From positions 95,246 to 159,245 of the forward strand of contig JBFLYO010000003.1 in NCBI GenBank assembly GCA_040756745.1: a stretch of DNA of 64,000 nt, written 5' to 3'. The stretch is from JBFLYO01 sp040756745 (lineage in GTDB: Bacteria > Bacteroidota > Ignavibacteria > UBA10030 > UBA6906). How positions within the stretch are numbered: position 1 is the stretch's first letter; every line of letters begins with the position of its first letter. A program made the translations under genes and the position numbers. Shown here piece after piece: positions 1 through 8,303 of this stretch. The notes beneath the pieces were generated by a model. That model was not told where the DNA came from, did no database searches, and saw only the letters and a program-made list of their open reading frames with translations.

Positions 1-1
1 G

Positions 2-319
2 CTCGGGATCTGGAGCATGTGGTGCGTCGCGTCGCTCGCGATGCTGTTCTCTTCACTGGTGGAGAACGCGATCGGCCCGATCATCGGAACCATGGCGGTG
101 ATCATCGTGTTCCTCGTCGTTTCGGCCACGCCCGTCCAGCTCTTCGAGTCAATCAGGCCGTATCTCTTCACCACCTACGTGAACGTCTGGCAGAAAGTGC
201 TGGAACAGCCGGTCCCCTGGAACGAGGTCGCACGCAATGTCGCGTACCTCGGCCTGTACAGCTTTGGTTTTTACCTGGTCACTTGGTATATTTTTGTCAG
301 GAAAGACGTGCTCAGTTAA
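2..319 (+). CDS. ABC-2 type transporter permease, C-terminal part (gene begins before window)
   Basis: The frame is open from the left edge and ends in TAA at 317-319, so only about 105 residues of the C-terminus are present. The peptide is strongly hydrophobic with three likely membrane segments. It includes a PIIGTMAVIIVFLVV stretch and a final YSFGFYLVTWYIF segment followed by a short charged tail (VRKDVLS). This arrangement is typical of the last helices of ABC-2 membrane subunits that export drugs, lipids or polysaccharides. The ATPase partner would lie upstream of the window. The substrate cannot be told. The M24 peptidase gene starts 18 bases downstream on the same strand. Confidence 0.75.
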   Translation, partial: LGIWSMWCVASLAMLFSSLVENAIGPIIGTMAVIIVFLVVSATPVQLFESIRPYLFTTYVNVWQKVLEQPVPWNEVARNVAYLGLYSFGFYLVTWYIFVRKDVLS

Positions 320-337
320 ATCATCCGCGAACCTCCC

Positions 338-1513
338 ATGGACCTGCAAGCAATTCAAGAGGCGCTCCGCGCCAAGAAGATCGACGGCTGGCTGTTGTGC
401 GACTTCCGCAACAGAGATTACCTCGCGTACCGCGTTCTCGGACTGAATTTCGAGAAGATGAGCAGCCGGCGATGGTACTACTATCTCCCTGCGCGGGGAG
501 AGCCGAAAAAACTTGTCTCCGCTGTCGAGAAAATGCGACTGGACTCGCTGCCGGGCAAGCGGATGATCTACCTCTCCTGGAACGAGCTCCACGCATCGCT
601 CAAGAAAATGCTGGGGCCGAAGAAGACGGTTGCCATGCAGTATTCTCCGAAAAACAACGTGCCATACGTTTCGATGGTGGATGCCGGCACGATCGAACTG
701 CTCAAGAGCTTCGGCTACCGCATCGTTTCGTCTGCCGACCTGGTGCAGATGTTCGTCTCCCGGATTTCCGAGACGGGATACGCGACGCACAAAGAGGCCG
801 CACGGGTCATGGATGTGATCCGCGCTGAGGCATTCGACCGCATCCACCAGGCGGTCCGGAATAACACCGGCGAGACGGAATACGACATCCAGCAATTCAT
901 CATGCGGCGCTTCACCGAGGCGGGGCTAACCACATACGACCCGCCGATGGTAGGGGTGAACGACCATCCCGCAGACCCGCATTTCGAGCTGACAAAGGAG
1001 GCTTCCCGCCCGTTCAAGCAGGGGGACACGGTGCTGATCGACATGTGGGCGAAGAAGAACGTACCGGAAGGGATCTACTACGACATTACGTGGGTCGGCT
1101 ACATCGGGGATGCACCGTCAAAGAAGTACGTCGAGATCTTCACGGCGGTGAAAGACGCGCGTGACGCGGCCATCCGGTTTGTTCAGGACAAATTCGCCCG
1201 GAAGCAGCCCTGCTACGGATGGCAGGTAGATGACGCCTGTCGCGCCGTCGTGAAGAAGGCGGGGTACGGCAAGTACTTTCTCCACCGGACCGGCCACTCG
1301 ATCACCGAGGAAACGCACGGCAACGGCGTGAACATCGACAACCTCGAGACCAAAGATGAACGTGCCCTCCTTCCGGGCTGCTGCTTCTCGATCGAGCCCG
1401 GGATCTATCTTGAGGGGGAAATGGCCGTGCGCACCGAGATCAACATGTTCATCCGTCATGACGGCATCCCGGAGGTCACGGGCGAAGTCCAGCAGGACCT
1501 CGTGTTGATGTAA
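338..1513 (+). CDS. M24 family metallopeptidase (Xaa-Pro aminopeptidase-like)
   Basis: A 391-residue protein with the two-part creatinase/prolidase layout: an N-terminal domain (about 1-140) and a C-terminal pita-bread metal domain (about 150-391). The five expected ligands of the dinuclear metal site are visible: Asp235 (TVLIDMW), Asp249 (YYDITW), His320 (HRTGH), Glu353 (SIEPG) and Glu367 (RTEIN). It should remove N-terminal residues preceding proline, probably in the cytoplasm since no signal peptide is seen. It sits 18 bases after the ABC permease and 48 before the POT-type transporter, so peptide import and peptide breakdown may be linked. Exact substrate preference is not readable. Confidence 0.9.
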   Translation: MDLQAIQEALRAKKIDGWLLCDFRNRDYLAYRVLGLNFEKMSSRRWYYYLPARGEPKKLVSAVEKMRLDSLPGKRMIYLSWNELHASLKKMLGPKKTVAMQYSPKNNVPYVSMVDAGTIELLKSFGYRIVSSADLVQMFVSRISETGYATHKEAARVMDVIRAEAFDRIHQAVRNNTGETEYDIQQFIMRRFTEAGLTTYDPPMVGVNDHPADPHFELTKEASRPFKQGDTVLIDMWAKKNVPEGIYYDITWVGYIGDAPSKKYVEIFTAVKDARDAAIRFVQDKFARKQPCYGWQVDDACRAVVKKAGYGKYFLHRTGHSITEETHGNGVNIDNLETKDERALLPGCCFSIEPGIYLEGEMAVRTEINMFIRHDGIPEVTGEVQQDLVLM

Positions 1514-1561
1514 GCCGGACAGCCGCCACACCATCATCTCCCACCACACGAACGGACTCCA

Positions 1562-2845
1562 TTGAGCCTCACCGATCGTTTTACCGCCATCCGGAAACAG
1601 TTTCATCCCACGTTCTGGGTTGCGAACGGGATGGAATTGTTCGAACGGCTCGCGTACTACGGCCAGCAGATCGTCTTCATGGTCTACCTCCGGAACAACC
1701 TCGGGTTCACGGAGTCGGAGGCGGGAACCCTGTCCGGCATCTTTGGCGGCCTGATCTACCTTCTCCCCATCCTCGCTGGGACGCTTGCAGACAAGTGGGG
1801 GTTCCGTCGCGCATTCAGCATTGCGTTTTCCATTCTGGCCATCGGCTATTTCCTCATCGGCTCCGTGGGCATGTCGGCGTTCGCGGGGCTCTACGGCGGC
1901 CACGCTCCGTACGGGCTGCTGGTTGCGTTCATGGTGCTGACGGCATTCGGCGGTTCGTTCATCAAGCCGTCGGTCCTCGGAACGGTCGCGGTTACTACCA
2001 CAGAAGAATCGAAGTCGCTGGGCTTCGCCATCTACTACTGGCTGGTGAACGTCGGGGCGATGATCGGACCGACGATCGCCTACCTGGTGCGGGACAAATT
2101 CGGGAATGAATTCGTTTACCTTGTCTCAGCGTTAAGCTGTCTGGCGATGCTGATGGTCAACCTCCTCTTGTACAAAGAGGTGGCGCCAGGTGGGCCGGTC
2201 ATTGCGGAATCTCTCGGCAAGAAGATTGCCAACCTCTTCATCGTCCTCGCCAATGTGCGGTTCATGATCTTCCTGCTGATCTATTCGCTGTACTGGATCA
2301 TCTTCTGGCAGGAATTTATCATCGTGCCGTATTACATCACGGATTACATCGACAAGACCTACCCGTACGAAATCGTTCAGGCGTGGGCGGGGGCCGGGGC
2401 GATCATCCTCCTTCAGATTCCGGTCAATCGGCTGACGAAGAACATCTCAACGCCCCAGGCGATCCTGACGGGGTTCGCCATCTCGTCCCTCATCTGGGTA
2501 ATCATCGGGATCCATCCGAGCGTCCCGACGATCGCTGCGGGGATTGTTGCGTTCGCCATCGGAGAAATGATTCAGGCGCCCCGGTACTACGAATATATCT
2601 CCACCATCGCGCCGCCCGGCCAACAGGGACTGTTCCAGGGGTACGCCTTTCTCCCGATTGCCATCGCGCGGTTCGTGGGGGATCCGATCGGGGGCTGGCT
2701 CTACCAGACGTCGAAGGAGCTGGGACGTCCGGAGTACGTCTGGTTCGCACTCATCGGGATCGGCGTGCTGGCGACGCTGCTGATGTGGCTCTATAATGCC
2801 GTCATTGCGCCGAAGGCGCAGGCAGCGGGGACGGTGTCGACATGA
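1562..2845 (+). CDS. POT/PTR-like major facilitator transporter (TTG start)
   Basis: A 427-residue polytopic protein with about 12 hydrophobic segments. Residues 25-34 read ELFERLAYYG, which matches the ExxERFxYYG helix-1 signature of proton-coupled oligopeptide transporters apart from Leu for Phe. A GTLADKWGFRR stretch (about 73-83) fits the MFS loop 2-3 motif. Likely role: proton-driven uptake of di- or tripeptides or related compounds across the inner membrane. The start is a TTG at 1562 without a strong ribosome binding site. The first internal Met (residue 24) would cut into helix 1, so TTG is preferred. The stop overlaps the next start by four bases (ATGA at 2842-2845). Confidence 0.85.
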   Translation: MSLTDRFTAIRKQFHPTFWVANGMELFERLAYYGQQIVFMVYLRNNLGFTESEAGTLSGIFGGLIYLLPILAGTLADKWGFRRAFSIAFSILAIGYFLIGSVGMSAFAGLYGGHAPYGLLVAFMVLTAFGGSFIKPSVLGTVAVTTTEESKSLGFAIYYWLVNVGAMIGPTIAYLVRDKFGNEFVYLVSALSCLAMLMVNLLLYKEVAPGGPVIAESLGKKIANLFIVLANVRFMIFLLIYSLYWIIFWQEFIIVPYYITDYIDKTYPYEIVQAWAGAGAIILLQIPVNRLTKNISTPQAILTGFAISSLIWVIIGIHPSVPTIAAGIVAFAIGEMIQAPRYYEYISTIAPPGQQGLFQGYAFLPIAIARFVGDPIGGWLYQTSKELGRPEYVWFALIGIGVLATLLMWLYNAVIAPKAQAAGTVST

Positions 2846-3549
2846 CCGCGCGGCGTCTCTGCCTTGGATGGCTCCTCCTGCTCTCCTCCCTGTCAGTAGC
2901 TGCAGTCCATCCGGGAGATCCCTCCGGAGAAGAAATCCTCCGAAAGGTCGAGTCTCGCCTCAATCGCCTGCGCGACTACACGGTCACGCTGAACCTCACC
3001 GCCGACATCGAGCGGCTGAATATCCCCCCGATGGCCGTCAAAATGTATTACAAGCAGCCCGACAAGGTGCACTTCGACTCGCGCGGCTTTGCGCTCCTGC
3101 CGCGCGAAGGGGTTGCGTTGAATATTGGCAGGCTGCTTGCCCGATATACGGTCACGCGCGTCGGACGGGAAGCCGCAGGAGATGCGCGACTGTACAAACT
3201 CACCTTGAGCGCGAAATCCGATCGCACCCGCATCCGGTCGATCGCGCTGTACGTTCACCCCGGGCGCTGGACGGTCGAGAAGCTCGTGTCGGCGCAACCC
3301 GGCGACCGGGAGATGAGCGCGACGTTCCGGTATGCCGAGATCGGCGGCTTCTGGCTCCCCGAAGAACTGATCGCCTCATTCCACCTCGCCCCCGCCGACA
3401 CGACGGAGCCGGGGGTGATGGATCAGCCCCCGCCCACGCGCCCCCAGCTGGCCCCCCGCAACGGCACCATTACGGTGCGCTACTCCGAGTATCAGCTCAA
3501 CACCGGCTTAAGCGATGAGATCTTCAAGGAGCCGGCCGGGAACGATTGA
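2842..3549 (+). CDS. Secreted LolA-like / outer-membrane lipoprotein-sorting family protein
   Basis: A 235-residue protein beginning with a clear signal peptide (hydrophobic residues 7-22). After it comes a helix (EEILRKVESRLNRLRDY) and alternating beta-type sequence such as VKMYYKQPDKVHFDS. That pattern resembles the half-barrel of LolA/LppX-like proteins, which carry lipids or lipoproteins in the periplasm. The ATGA overlap with the POT-like transporter indicates translational coupling. The C-terminal part (GGFWLPEEL, then a proline-rich stretch and a final beta strand) also fits. Family assignment is from overall pattern, not from a decisive motif. Confidence 0.6.
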   Translation: MTARRLCLGWLLLLSSLSVAAVHPGDPSGEEILRKVESRLNRLRDYTVTLNLTADIERLNIPPMAVKMYYKQPDKVHFDSRGFALLPREGVALNIGRLLARYTVTRVGREAAGDARLYKLTLSAKSDRTRIRSIALYVHPGRWTVEKLVSAQPGDREMSATFRYAEIGGFWLPEELIASFHLAPADTTEPGVMDQPPPTRPQLAPRNGTITVRYSEYQLNTGLSDEIFKEPAGND

Positions 3550-3585
3550 CGATTGTAGATGTGGATTGACATTCGTCGATTGCAG
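3543..3585. repeat. Degenerate heptamer tract (CGATTGA-like)
   Basis: The tail of the LolA-like gene and the bases after it read as consecutive 7-base units related to CGATTGA, CGATTGT and GATTGAC. It is one of several short, gene-free tracts in this window built from degenerate heptamers, each tract with its own unit. Confidence 0.45.
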
Positions 3586-3619
3586 TCTTCCCTCTACACG
3601 TTACCTCGTTCGTTTTCGA

Positions 3620-3709
3620 AACCCTAAGCCCCAGCCCCTTCCCCTTGAAAATGGGAAGGGGGGATCGCATGCACCCCTCCCTTTTCAGGGGAGGGGTAAG
3701 GGGTGGGTT
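3620..3709. repeat. Palindromic GC-rich intergenic element (MITE/REP-like)
   Basis: About 90 bases form nested inverted repeats. The outer arms are AACCCTAAGCCCC on the left and GGGGTGGGTT on the right. Inside are two hairpins: CCCCTTCCC (3636-3644) with GGGAAGGGG (3653-3661), and CCCCTCCC (3674-3681) with GGGAGGGG (3689-3696). The two inner hairpins are imperfect reverse complements of each other. No gene is present. It could act as a folded transcript end for the preceding genes or be a non-autonomous mobile repeat. Confidence 0.6.
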
Positions 3710-3739
3710 CAGTACGGAAGGAATTGTGCCGTATCCGAG

Positions 3740-3767
3740 TTGACATTCCCCCGCAATTGCTTATATT
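3740..3767 (+). promoter_or_regulatory. Sigma-70-like promoter of mntR
   Basis: A consensus -35 hexamer TTGACA (3740-3745) is followed after 16 bases by TATATT (3762-3767). This would place the transcript start near 3774, about 25 bases before the mntR ATG. Confidence 0.6.
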
Positions 3768-3782
3768 TTAGACACACCTAAA
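3767..3782. promoter_or_regulatory. Candidate MntR/DtxR operator
   Basis: The 16-base inverted repeat TTTAGACACACCTAAA (arms TTTAG and CTAAA, 6-base spacer) overlaps the -10 box and transcript start of mntR. Its size and TTAG/CTAA arms fit operators of DtxR-family repressors, so metal-dependent autorepression is a reasonable inference. It could also control the NRAMP gene if the two are co-transcribed. Confidence 0.5.
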
Positions 3783-3799
3783 TTTCACCCGGGTCCACC

Positions 3800-4450
3800 A
3801 TGCCCAACCCCGCCGTCGAGGATTACATCAAAAACATCTATAAGCTGCAACACGGAAGCACGGCCGTCACGACGTCTGCACTGGCTTCGACGATGCGGAT
3901 CGCGGATGCGTCGGTTACCGATATGGCCAAGAAACTCGCCGAGAGGGGATTCGTCCGATACCGCCGGTATCGCGGCGTCGCGCTGACCCCCGCGGGGAGG
4001 CGCATGGCGGTAAGGACGATCCGGCGGCACCGGCTCTGGGAGATGTTCCTTCAACGGTATCTCGGATTTGCATGGGATGAAATCCACGAGCAGGCCGAGC
4101 TGCTTGAACATGTGACTTCCGAAGAACTTGAGCGCCGGCTCGACGCGCTGCTCGGATTCCCGACCGCCGACCCGCACGGCGACCCGATCCCCGATGCGGG
4201 GGGAATGGTCCCCACGCTTCCGGTCATTGCACTGGCGCACTGCGGACCGGGGCAATCTCTCCGGGTCAGCAGGGTGAAGGACGAAAGCCCGAAGCTCCTC
4301 AAGCGTGCGGCGGCGATCGGCCTCGTTCCTGGAAGACGCATTGCAGTGATTGGCGTTGCACACGACGGGTCGCTGACCACGAAGATCGGGAGGAGGCGCC
4401 GGCTCATTCGCCGTGAAATCGCAGCCGCAGTGTTTGTCGAGACGCTCTGA
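3800..4450 (+). CDS. mntR: DtxR/MntR family metal-dependent transcriptional repressor
   Basis: A 216-residue protein with an N-terminal winged helix (about 5-65, including TTSALASTMRIADASVTDMAKKLAERG split over helix-turn-helix). A dimerisation and metal-binding region with His and Glu residues follows (HEQAELLEHVTSEELERRL). The C-terminal part (about 150-216) looks like an SH3/FeoA-like domain, so this is the three-domain form of the family. It lies 10 bases before an NRAMP-type Mn/Fe transporter and has a TTTAG/CTAAA palindrome on its own promoter. It probably represses uptake genes when Mn2+ or Fe2+ is plentiful. The gene symbol reflects this context; iron rather than manganese specificity is not excluded. 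Confidence 0.85.
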   Translation: MPNPAVEDYIKNIYKLQHGSTAVTTSALASTMRIADASVTDMAKKLAERGFVRYRRYRGVALTPAGRRMAVRTIRRHRLWEMFLQRYLGFAWDEIHEQAELLEHVTSEELERRLDALLGFPTADPHGDPIPDAGGMVPTLPVIALAHCGPGQSLRVSRVKDESPKLLKRAAAIGLVPGRRIAVIGVAHDGSLTTKIGRRRRLIRREIAAAVFVETL

Positions 4451-4460
4451 GTCATTTCCC

Positions 4461-6329
4461 ATGGCACTCGAACAACACACCACCGTCTCTCTGTCCGAAG
4501 TGCACCGGTCCGTCGCCGTTCCGGGGAACGTGAGCTTTCTGAAGCGGCTGCTGGCATTTGCAGGCCCCGCCTATTTGGTAAGCGTCGGATACATGGACCC
4601 GGGAAACTGGGCGACCGACATCGAGGGGGGAGCGAGGTTCGGCACCCAGCTCATCTGGGTCCTTCTGATGTCGAACCTGATGGCCGTGCTTCTCCAGACA
4701 CTTGCTGCCCGGATGGGCATCGTGGCGGGCCGCGACCTGGCTCAGGCCTGCCGCGAAAACTATCCGAAGCCGGTCGGCTATGTACTCTGGATCCTGTGCG
4801 AGATTGCCATCGCGGCGTGCGACCTGGCCGAGGTGCTGGGCACCGCCATCGGACTCAATCTCCTCCTGAAGGTCCCGCTCCTGTATGGCGTGATCATCAC
4901 AGGGATGGATACGCTCCTCTTTCTCGTGATCCAGCATTTCGGGATCAGGAAGATGGAGGCCTTCATCCTCATGTTCGTCGGGACAATCGGTGTCTGCTTT
5001 TCGATCGAGATCTTCCTCTCGGAGCCTTCATGGCCCGACATCGCGCGCGGCTTCGTCCCGCATCTCACGCCCGCGAGCCTGTATGTGGCGGTCGGCATCC
5101 TCGGCGCCACCGTCATGCCGCACAACCTGTATCTGCATTCCGCGCTCGTCCAGACGAGGGCGGTGGATCCCACGGATGAGGGGAAACGGATCGCATGCCG
5201 GTACAACCTGATCGACACCGGCATTGCGCTCAACGCGGCGTTCTTCGTGAATAGTGCGATCCTTGTTGTTGCCGCGTCCGTCTTTTTCCGGAACGGCATT
5301 GTTGTTACCGAGATCCAGCAGGCGCACGAGCTCCTGACGCCGCTCCTGGGCACGACGATGGCGAGCACGCTCTTTGCCGTTGCCCTGATCTCGGCAGGGC
5401 AGAGCTCCACGCTCACGGGCACGCTGGCCGGACAGATCGTCATGGAGGGGTTCCTGCAGTTCAAGATCCGGCCGGTCCTCCGCCGGCTCATTACCCGGCT
5501 GATCGCCATCATCCCCGCGGTGATCGTGATCGGTGTCAAAGGTGAGGGGGGGACGTACGACCTGTTGATCCTGAGCCAGGTGATTTTGAGTCTTCAGCTT
5601 CCATTTGCGGTGGTCCCGCTGATCAAGTTCACCAGCGACCGGAGCATCATGGGGAAGTTCGTCAACAAATCGTGGGTGATCGTGCTTGCCTGGATCGCGG
5701 CGGCGATCATCATCGGTCTGAATGCCAACCTGATCTTCAACACGCTTGCAGAGTGGATCGCCGGGGCGGGGGATGAGGCGATCTGGATCTGGGTCACCGT
5801 CGTCCCGTTCGTGATCGCAGTCGCATTGCTCCTGATCTATGTCTCGCTCCCGAAGTCCTGGCGGGCATTGCGCCGCGTGCCGGCCGCGATTCCGCACCCG
5901 ATCGATATTATGCCGCAGAAGTACACAAGGATCGGGGTGGCAATCGACTTCGGTGCGTTGGACGGGAAGGTGTTGTCACATGCGCAAACGCTCGCCCAGC
6001 AGCACGGCGCGCAGATGTTCCTCTTCCACGTGGTGGAGGGAGTGAGCGGGCAGGTGTTTGGGCGCGATGCCAACGACAGGGAAGCGCGTGGCGACCGGGA
6101 AGCGCTCGAGGCGGTTGCCGGGCAGCTCCGCGATGCCGGCAGCACGGTGGAGGCGGCTCTCGGCTTCGGTCCCGTCCCGGCTGCGCTCGTAACGCTCGCG
6201 CGCGAGTATCAGATCGACGTCCTGGTCATGGGTGGTCACCGGCACCGCGGATTGAAGGACATCTTCTTCGGCGCGTCAATCTCGGAGGTGAGGCATCACC
6301 TGGGCATACCGGTGTTGGTCGTACAGTAA
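4461..6329 (+). CDS. mntH: NRAMP divalent metal transporter fused to a UspA domain
   Basis: A 622-residue protein. Residues about 25-470 are an NRAMP transporter with the metal-binding helix-1 motif DPGNW (46-50) and helix-6 motif MPHN, importing Mn2+ or Fe2+ with protons. From about residue 484 (MPQKYTRIGVAID) to the end is a universal-stress-protein domain, with a GGHRHRG...FGAS nucleotide-loop pattern and a typical IPVLVV final strand. The ATG at 4461 was preferred over one at 4413 because the latter lies inside mntR. The usual MntH is about 420 residues, so the Usp part is an added cytoplasmic regulatory domain that may sense ATP or stress. Confidence 0.9.
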   Translation: MALEQHTTVSLSEVHRSVAVPGNVSFLKRLLAFAGPAYLVSVGYMDPGNWATDIEGGARFGTQLIWVLLMSNLMAVLLQTLAARMGIVAGRDLAQACRENYPKPVGYVLWILCEIAIAACDLAEVLGTAIGLNLLLKVPLLYGVIITGMDTLLFLVIQHFGIRKMEAFILMFVGTIGVCFSIEIFLSEPSWPDIARGFVPHLTPASLYVAVGILGATVMPHNLYLHSALVQTRAVDPTDEGKRIACRYNLIDTGIALNAAFFVNSAILVVAASVFFRNGIVVTEIQQAHELLTPLLGTTMASTLFAVALISAGQSSTLTGTLAGQIVMEGFLQFKIRPVLRRLITRLIAIIPAVIVIGVKGEGGTYDLLILSQVILSLQLPFAVVPLIKFTSDRSIMGKFVNKSWVIVLAWIAAAIIIGLNANLIFNTLAEWIAGAGDEAIWIWVTVVPFVIAVALLLIYVSLPKSWRALRRVPAAIPHPIDIMPQKYTRIGVAIDFGALDGKVLSHAQTLAQQHGAQMFLFHVVEGVSGQVFGRDANDREARGDREALEAVAGQLRDAGSTVEAALGFGPVPAALVTLAREYQIDVLVMGGHRHRGLKDIFFGASISEVRHHLGIPVLVVQ

Positions 6330-6334
6330 CAGAA

Positions 6335-6395
6335 GAGTAGAGAGAAGAGAGATGAGAGAAGAGAGTTATGAGTGAAGACTGAGAGATGAGGAAAT
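6335..6395. repeat. Degenerate purine-rich short-repeat tract
   Basis: Starts with a run of GAGAGAAGA-like units and passes into GAGTTAT-GAGTGAA heptamers. The same GAGTTAT/GAGTGAA heptamers recur at 22227-22263, which ties separate intergenic tracts to a shared repeat type. Confidence 0.5.
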
Positions 6396-6396
6396 C

Positions 6397-6439
6397 AATG
6401 GTTCACCGTTAATCGGATAAGTCTTAACGGTGAACCATT
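6397..6439. terminator. Perfect 16-bp hairpin between convergent genes
   Basis: AATGGTTCACCGTTAA (6397-6412) and its exact reverse complement (6424-6439) are separated by 11 bases. It lies between the convergent NRAMP and amidase genes. A T-run is lacking, so it is best described as a probable bidirectional transcript end or 3' stabiliser. Confidence 0.5.
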
Positions 6440-6462
6440 AATTGTTAAATTCCAGGGTCGAG

Positions 6463-8058
6463 CTACTTAGCCCCCAAATCCGATCCCTCCTGCAGCAGCT
6501 TCTCATATTCCTCCTTGTACTTCTTGACCGCGCGGAAGAGGGACTCGGCAACCTTCTGCTGTCCGGCGTCGCTCTTCAGGAACCTCTCATCCTCGCGGTT
6601 GGAGAGGTATGCTGCCTCCACCAGGATGTTCGGCATCGCCGCGCCGACAAGCACGTAGAAACCTGCCTGCTTTACACCGCGGTTCGGGATCCCCGTGCGT
6701 GATGCCATTTCCCGCTGCGTCAGATCCGCGAACAGCTCGCTGGCCTTCACGTGGGCGCTCTGCGCCATGGCCACAAGAATAAAGTTCTCCTCGGTCAGCT
6801 CCTGGTATCGCTCCTGATATCCTTCTTCGAGCTGGATGACAGAGTTCTCCCGCTCTGCGATGGCAATGGCCTCCTCGGTACGGCCGGGGCGCAGCAGATA
6901 GACCTCGAAGCCCCGCGTGGAACTCGGCTTCCGTGGGCGCGAGTTGGCGTGGACGCTGATGAAGAGTTTCCCTCCCGCCTCATTGGCGATCTTCCCCCGC
7001 TTGTCGAGCTCCACGAATCTGTCGTCCTTGCGTGTATACACCACCTTCACGCCGCGGAGATTCCGTTCGATCAGCTTTCCCAGCTTCAGTACGATGCCGA
7101 GCGCAATGGTTTTTTCCCTCACCCCGGTGACGCCGATCGTGCCGGGGTCGTACCCTCCGTGGCCGGCATCCAGAACGATCACGTCCAGCTCCCATCGCTT
7201 ACGGCTCCCCTCCAGATCGGGTTGCACTGTCTTCTCTCTCTGCGGAGCAAGTTCCTCCGGCGCCGCGGCGCGCACAAGCACCAGCAGGTCGTTCGATGCT
7301 TCGTCGGGCACGATCTCCGACGAAGCGATCCTGCCGGCGAGGCGGAATGTGAGCTGGGCGGAGGTGGGGGACTGAATGGCGATGATCTCCCGGACGGGGG
7401 CAACCGTTTTCATCGCGTTGATCGATGCGGTGTCGGCTCTCGCATTGGCAATCGTGACGTACAGCCAGCCGTCGGCCCGCAACCAATTCTCGTAATCGGC
7501 CAGTTTCTTCGTGGCGGCAATCCTGATCAGGAGCCCGTTGGCCTTGGGCTCGAGTGCAACGGAGGGGATATCAAACAACGACGCCGAAGCTTCGCCGCCG
7601 AAATGAAGCAGTGTGTCTGCGGGGCTGAAGAACCCCTGGAGGCCAAACGTGAGCGGGACCAGGGGGAGAAACGAGGTGAGAGGAACGAAGAACGATCCGG
7701 CGGCAAACAGCACGTCCTGCGGAAGCTGATACACTGACTGCCTTCCCGACTCGTCGGTAACGATAACGAAGGGATTGCCACCAGCGACTTTAATCCTCAA
7801 CCCGGCGCGCTTGATCTCGAGCTTCCGCGCTTCGCGGTTCTCGTACGTGTTCAGCGCAAAGATGTGGGTCATGTCGCTCAGGGACACGTACAGCGTTCCA
7901 CCCCGGTGAAACGCGCCCGCTACGGTGGAGCGCTCCGGCTGGCCGGTAAATTCGATGCGGACGGCGTTCGGCTGGGCATGCAGCGGGGCACACCGGACGA
8001 CGAGAGCCAGTATACCTGCGAGCACGAAGGCAATATGACTGCGCCGCCGAAGCATCAA
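6463..8058 (-). CDS. N-acetylmuramoyl-L-alanine amidase (Amidase_3, AmiC-like)
   Basis: A 531-residue exported protein. It has a signal peptide (about 8-28), a long N-terminal region resembling copper-amine-oxidase-N/AMIN-type cell-wall modules (30-270), and a C-terminal zinc amidase domain (about 290-515). The catalytic set is visible: His300 in LDAGHGGYDPG, Glu315, His370 in FISVHAN and Glu481 in PNILVEAAYLSN. It cleaves the amide bond between MurNAc and the stem peptide in periplasmic peptidoglycan, normally during daughter-cell separation. An insertion between the last two ligands (about 395-440, rich in Glu) resembles the regulatory helix of AmiA/B/C enzymes that is displaced by EnvC/NlpD-type activators. 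Confidence 0.92.
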   Translation of the reverse strand: MMLRRRSHIAFVLAGILALVVRCAPLHAQPNAVRIEFTGQPERSTVAGAFHRGGTLYVSLSDMTHIFALNTYENREARKLEIKRAGLRIKVAGGNPFVIVTDESGRQSVYQLPQDVLFAAGSFFVPLTSFLPLVPLTFGLQGFFSPADTLLHFGGEASASLFDIPSVALEPKANGLLIRIAATKKLADYENWLRADGWLYVTIANARADTASINAMKTVAPVREIIAIQSPTSAQLTFRLAGRIASSEIVPDEASNDLLVLVRAAAPEELAPQREKTVQPDLEGSRKRWELDVIVLDAGHGGYDPGTIGVTGVREKTIALGIVLKLGKLIERNLRGVKVVYTRKDDRFVELDKRGKIANEAGGKLFISVHANSRPRKPSSTRGFEVYLLRPGRTEEAIAIAERENSVIQLEEGYQERYQELTEENFILVAMAQSAHVKASELFADLTQREMASRTGIPNRGVKQAGFYVLVGAAMPNILVEAAYLSNREDERFLKSDAGQQKVAESLFRAVKKYKEEYEKLLQEGSDLGAK

Positions 8059-8154
8059 TGATACCCGGTGAACTGCACGGCGTTGTCCACCTCCTGACGG
8101 TTCATTCCGGAGACGATGTCAATAGAACATGTGGCAGCCATGGGACCCCGCGGC

Positions 8155-8301
8155 TCAGGAGAACTTCACCGTGAATATCGCATGGAGCAGAATCTTCAAA
8201 AGCTCCCAGCGAGGGAAGTGGGTTTCGATCGTATATTGGTGGCGGACTTCCCGCTGCGACCTGCTGTCGCGCGTGACGATCTGAACGGACAACGGGTGCA
8301 T
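8155..8301 (-). CDS. Small hypothetical ORF (48 aa) directly behind the saccharopine dehydrogenase-like gene
   Basis: An ATG at 8301 lies two bases after the stop of the preceding gene on the same strand and opens a 48-codon frame ending in TGA at 8155-8157. The peptide is basic then hydrophobic (ending WELLKILLHAIFTVKFS), and could be a small membrane-associated or regulatory peptide. I do not recognise it. Tight spacing favours a real gene, but the short length and lack of a clear ribosome binding site leave this uncertain. Confidence 0.3.
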   Translation of the reverse strand: MHPLSVQIVTRDSRSQREVRHQYTIETHFPRWELLKILLHAIFTVKFS

Positions 8302-8303
8302 GG

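Noticed and set aside
3633..3700. CRISPR-like appearance of repeated CCCCTTCCCC blocks
   Set aside because: Only two inverted, unequal copies exist and there are no regular spacers or cas genes.
4413..4460. Earlier ATG for the NRAMP gene
   Set aside because: It lies inside mntR and adds MKSQPQCLSRRSESFP, which has no family character. ATG 4461 directly follows mntR.
6751..7737. 328-codon plus-strand frame opposite the amidase
   Set aside because: It is composed of Arg/Gly/His-rich sequence typical of an antisense shadow. The minus strand has all amidase catalytic residues.
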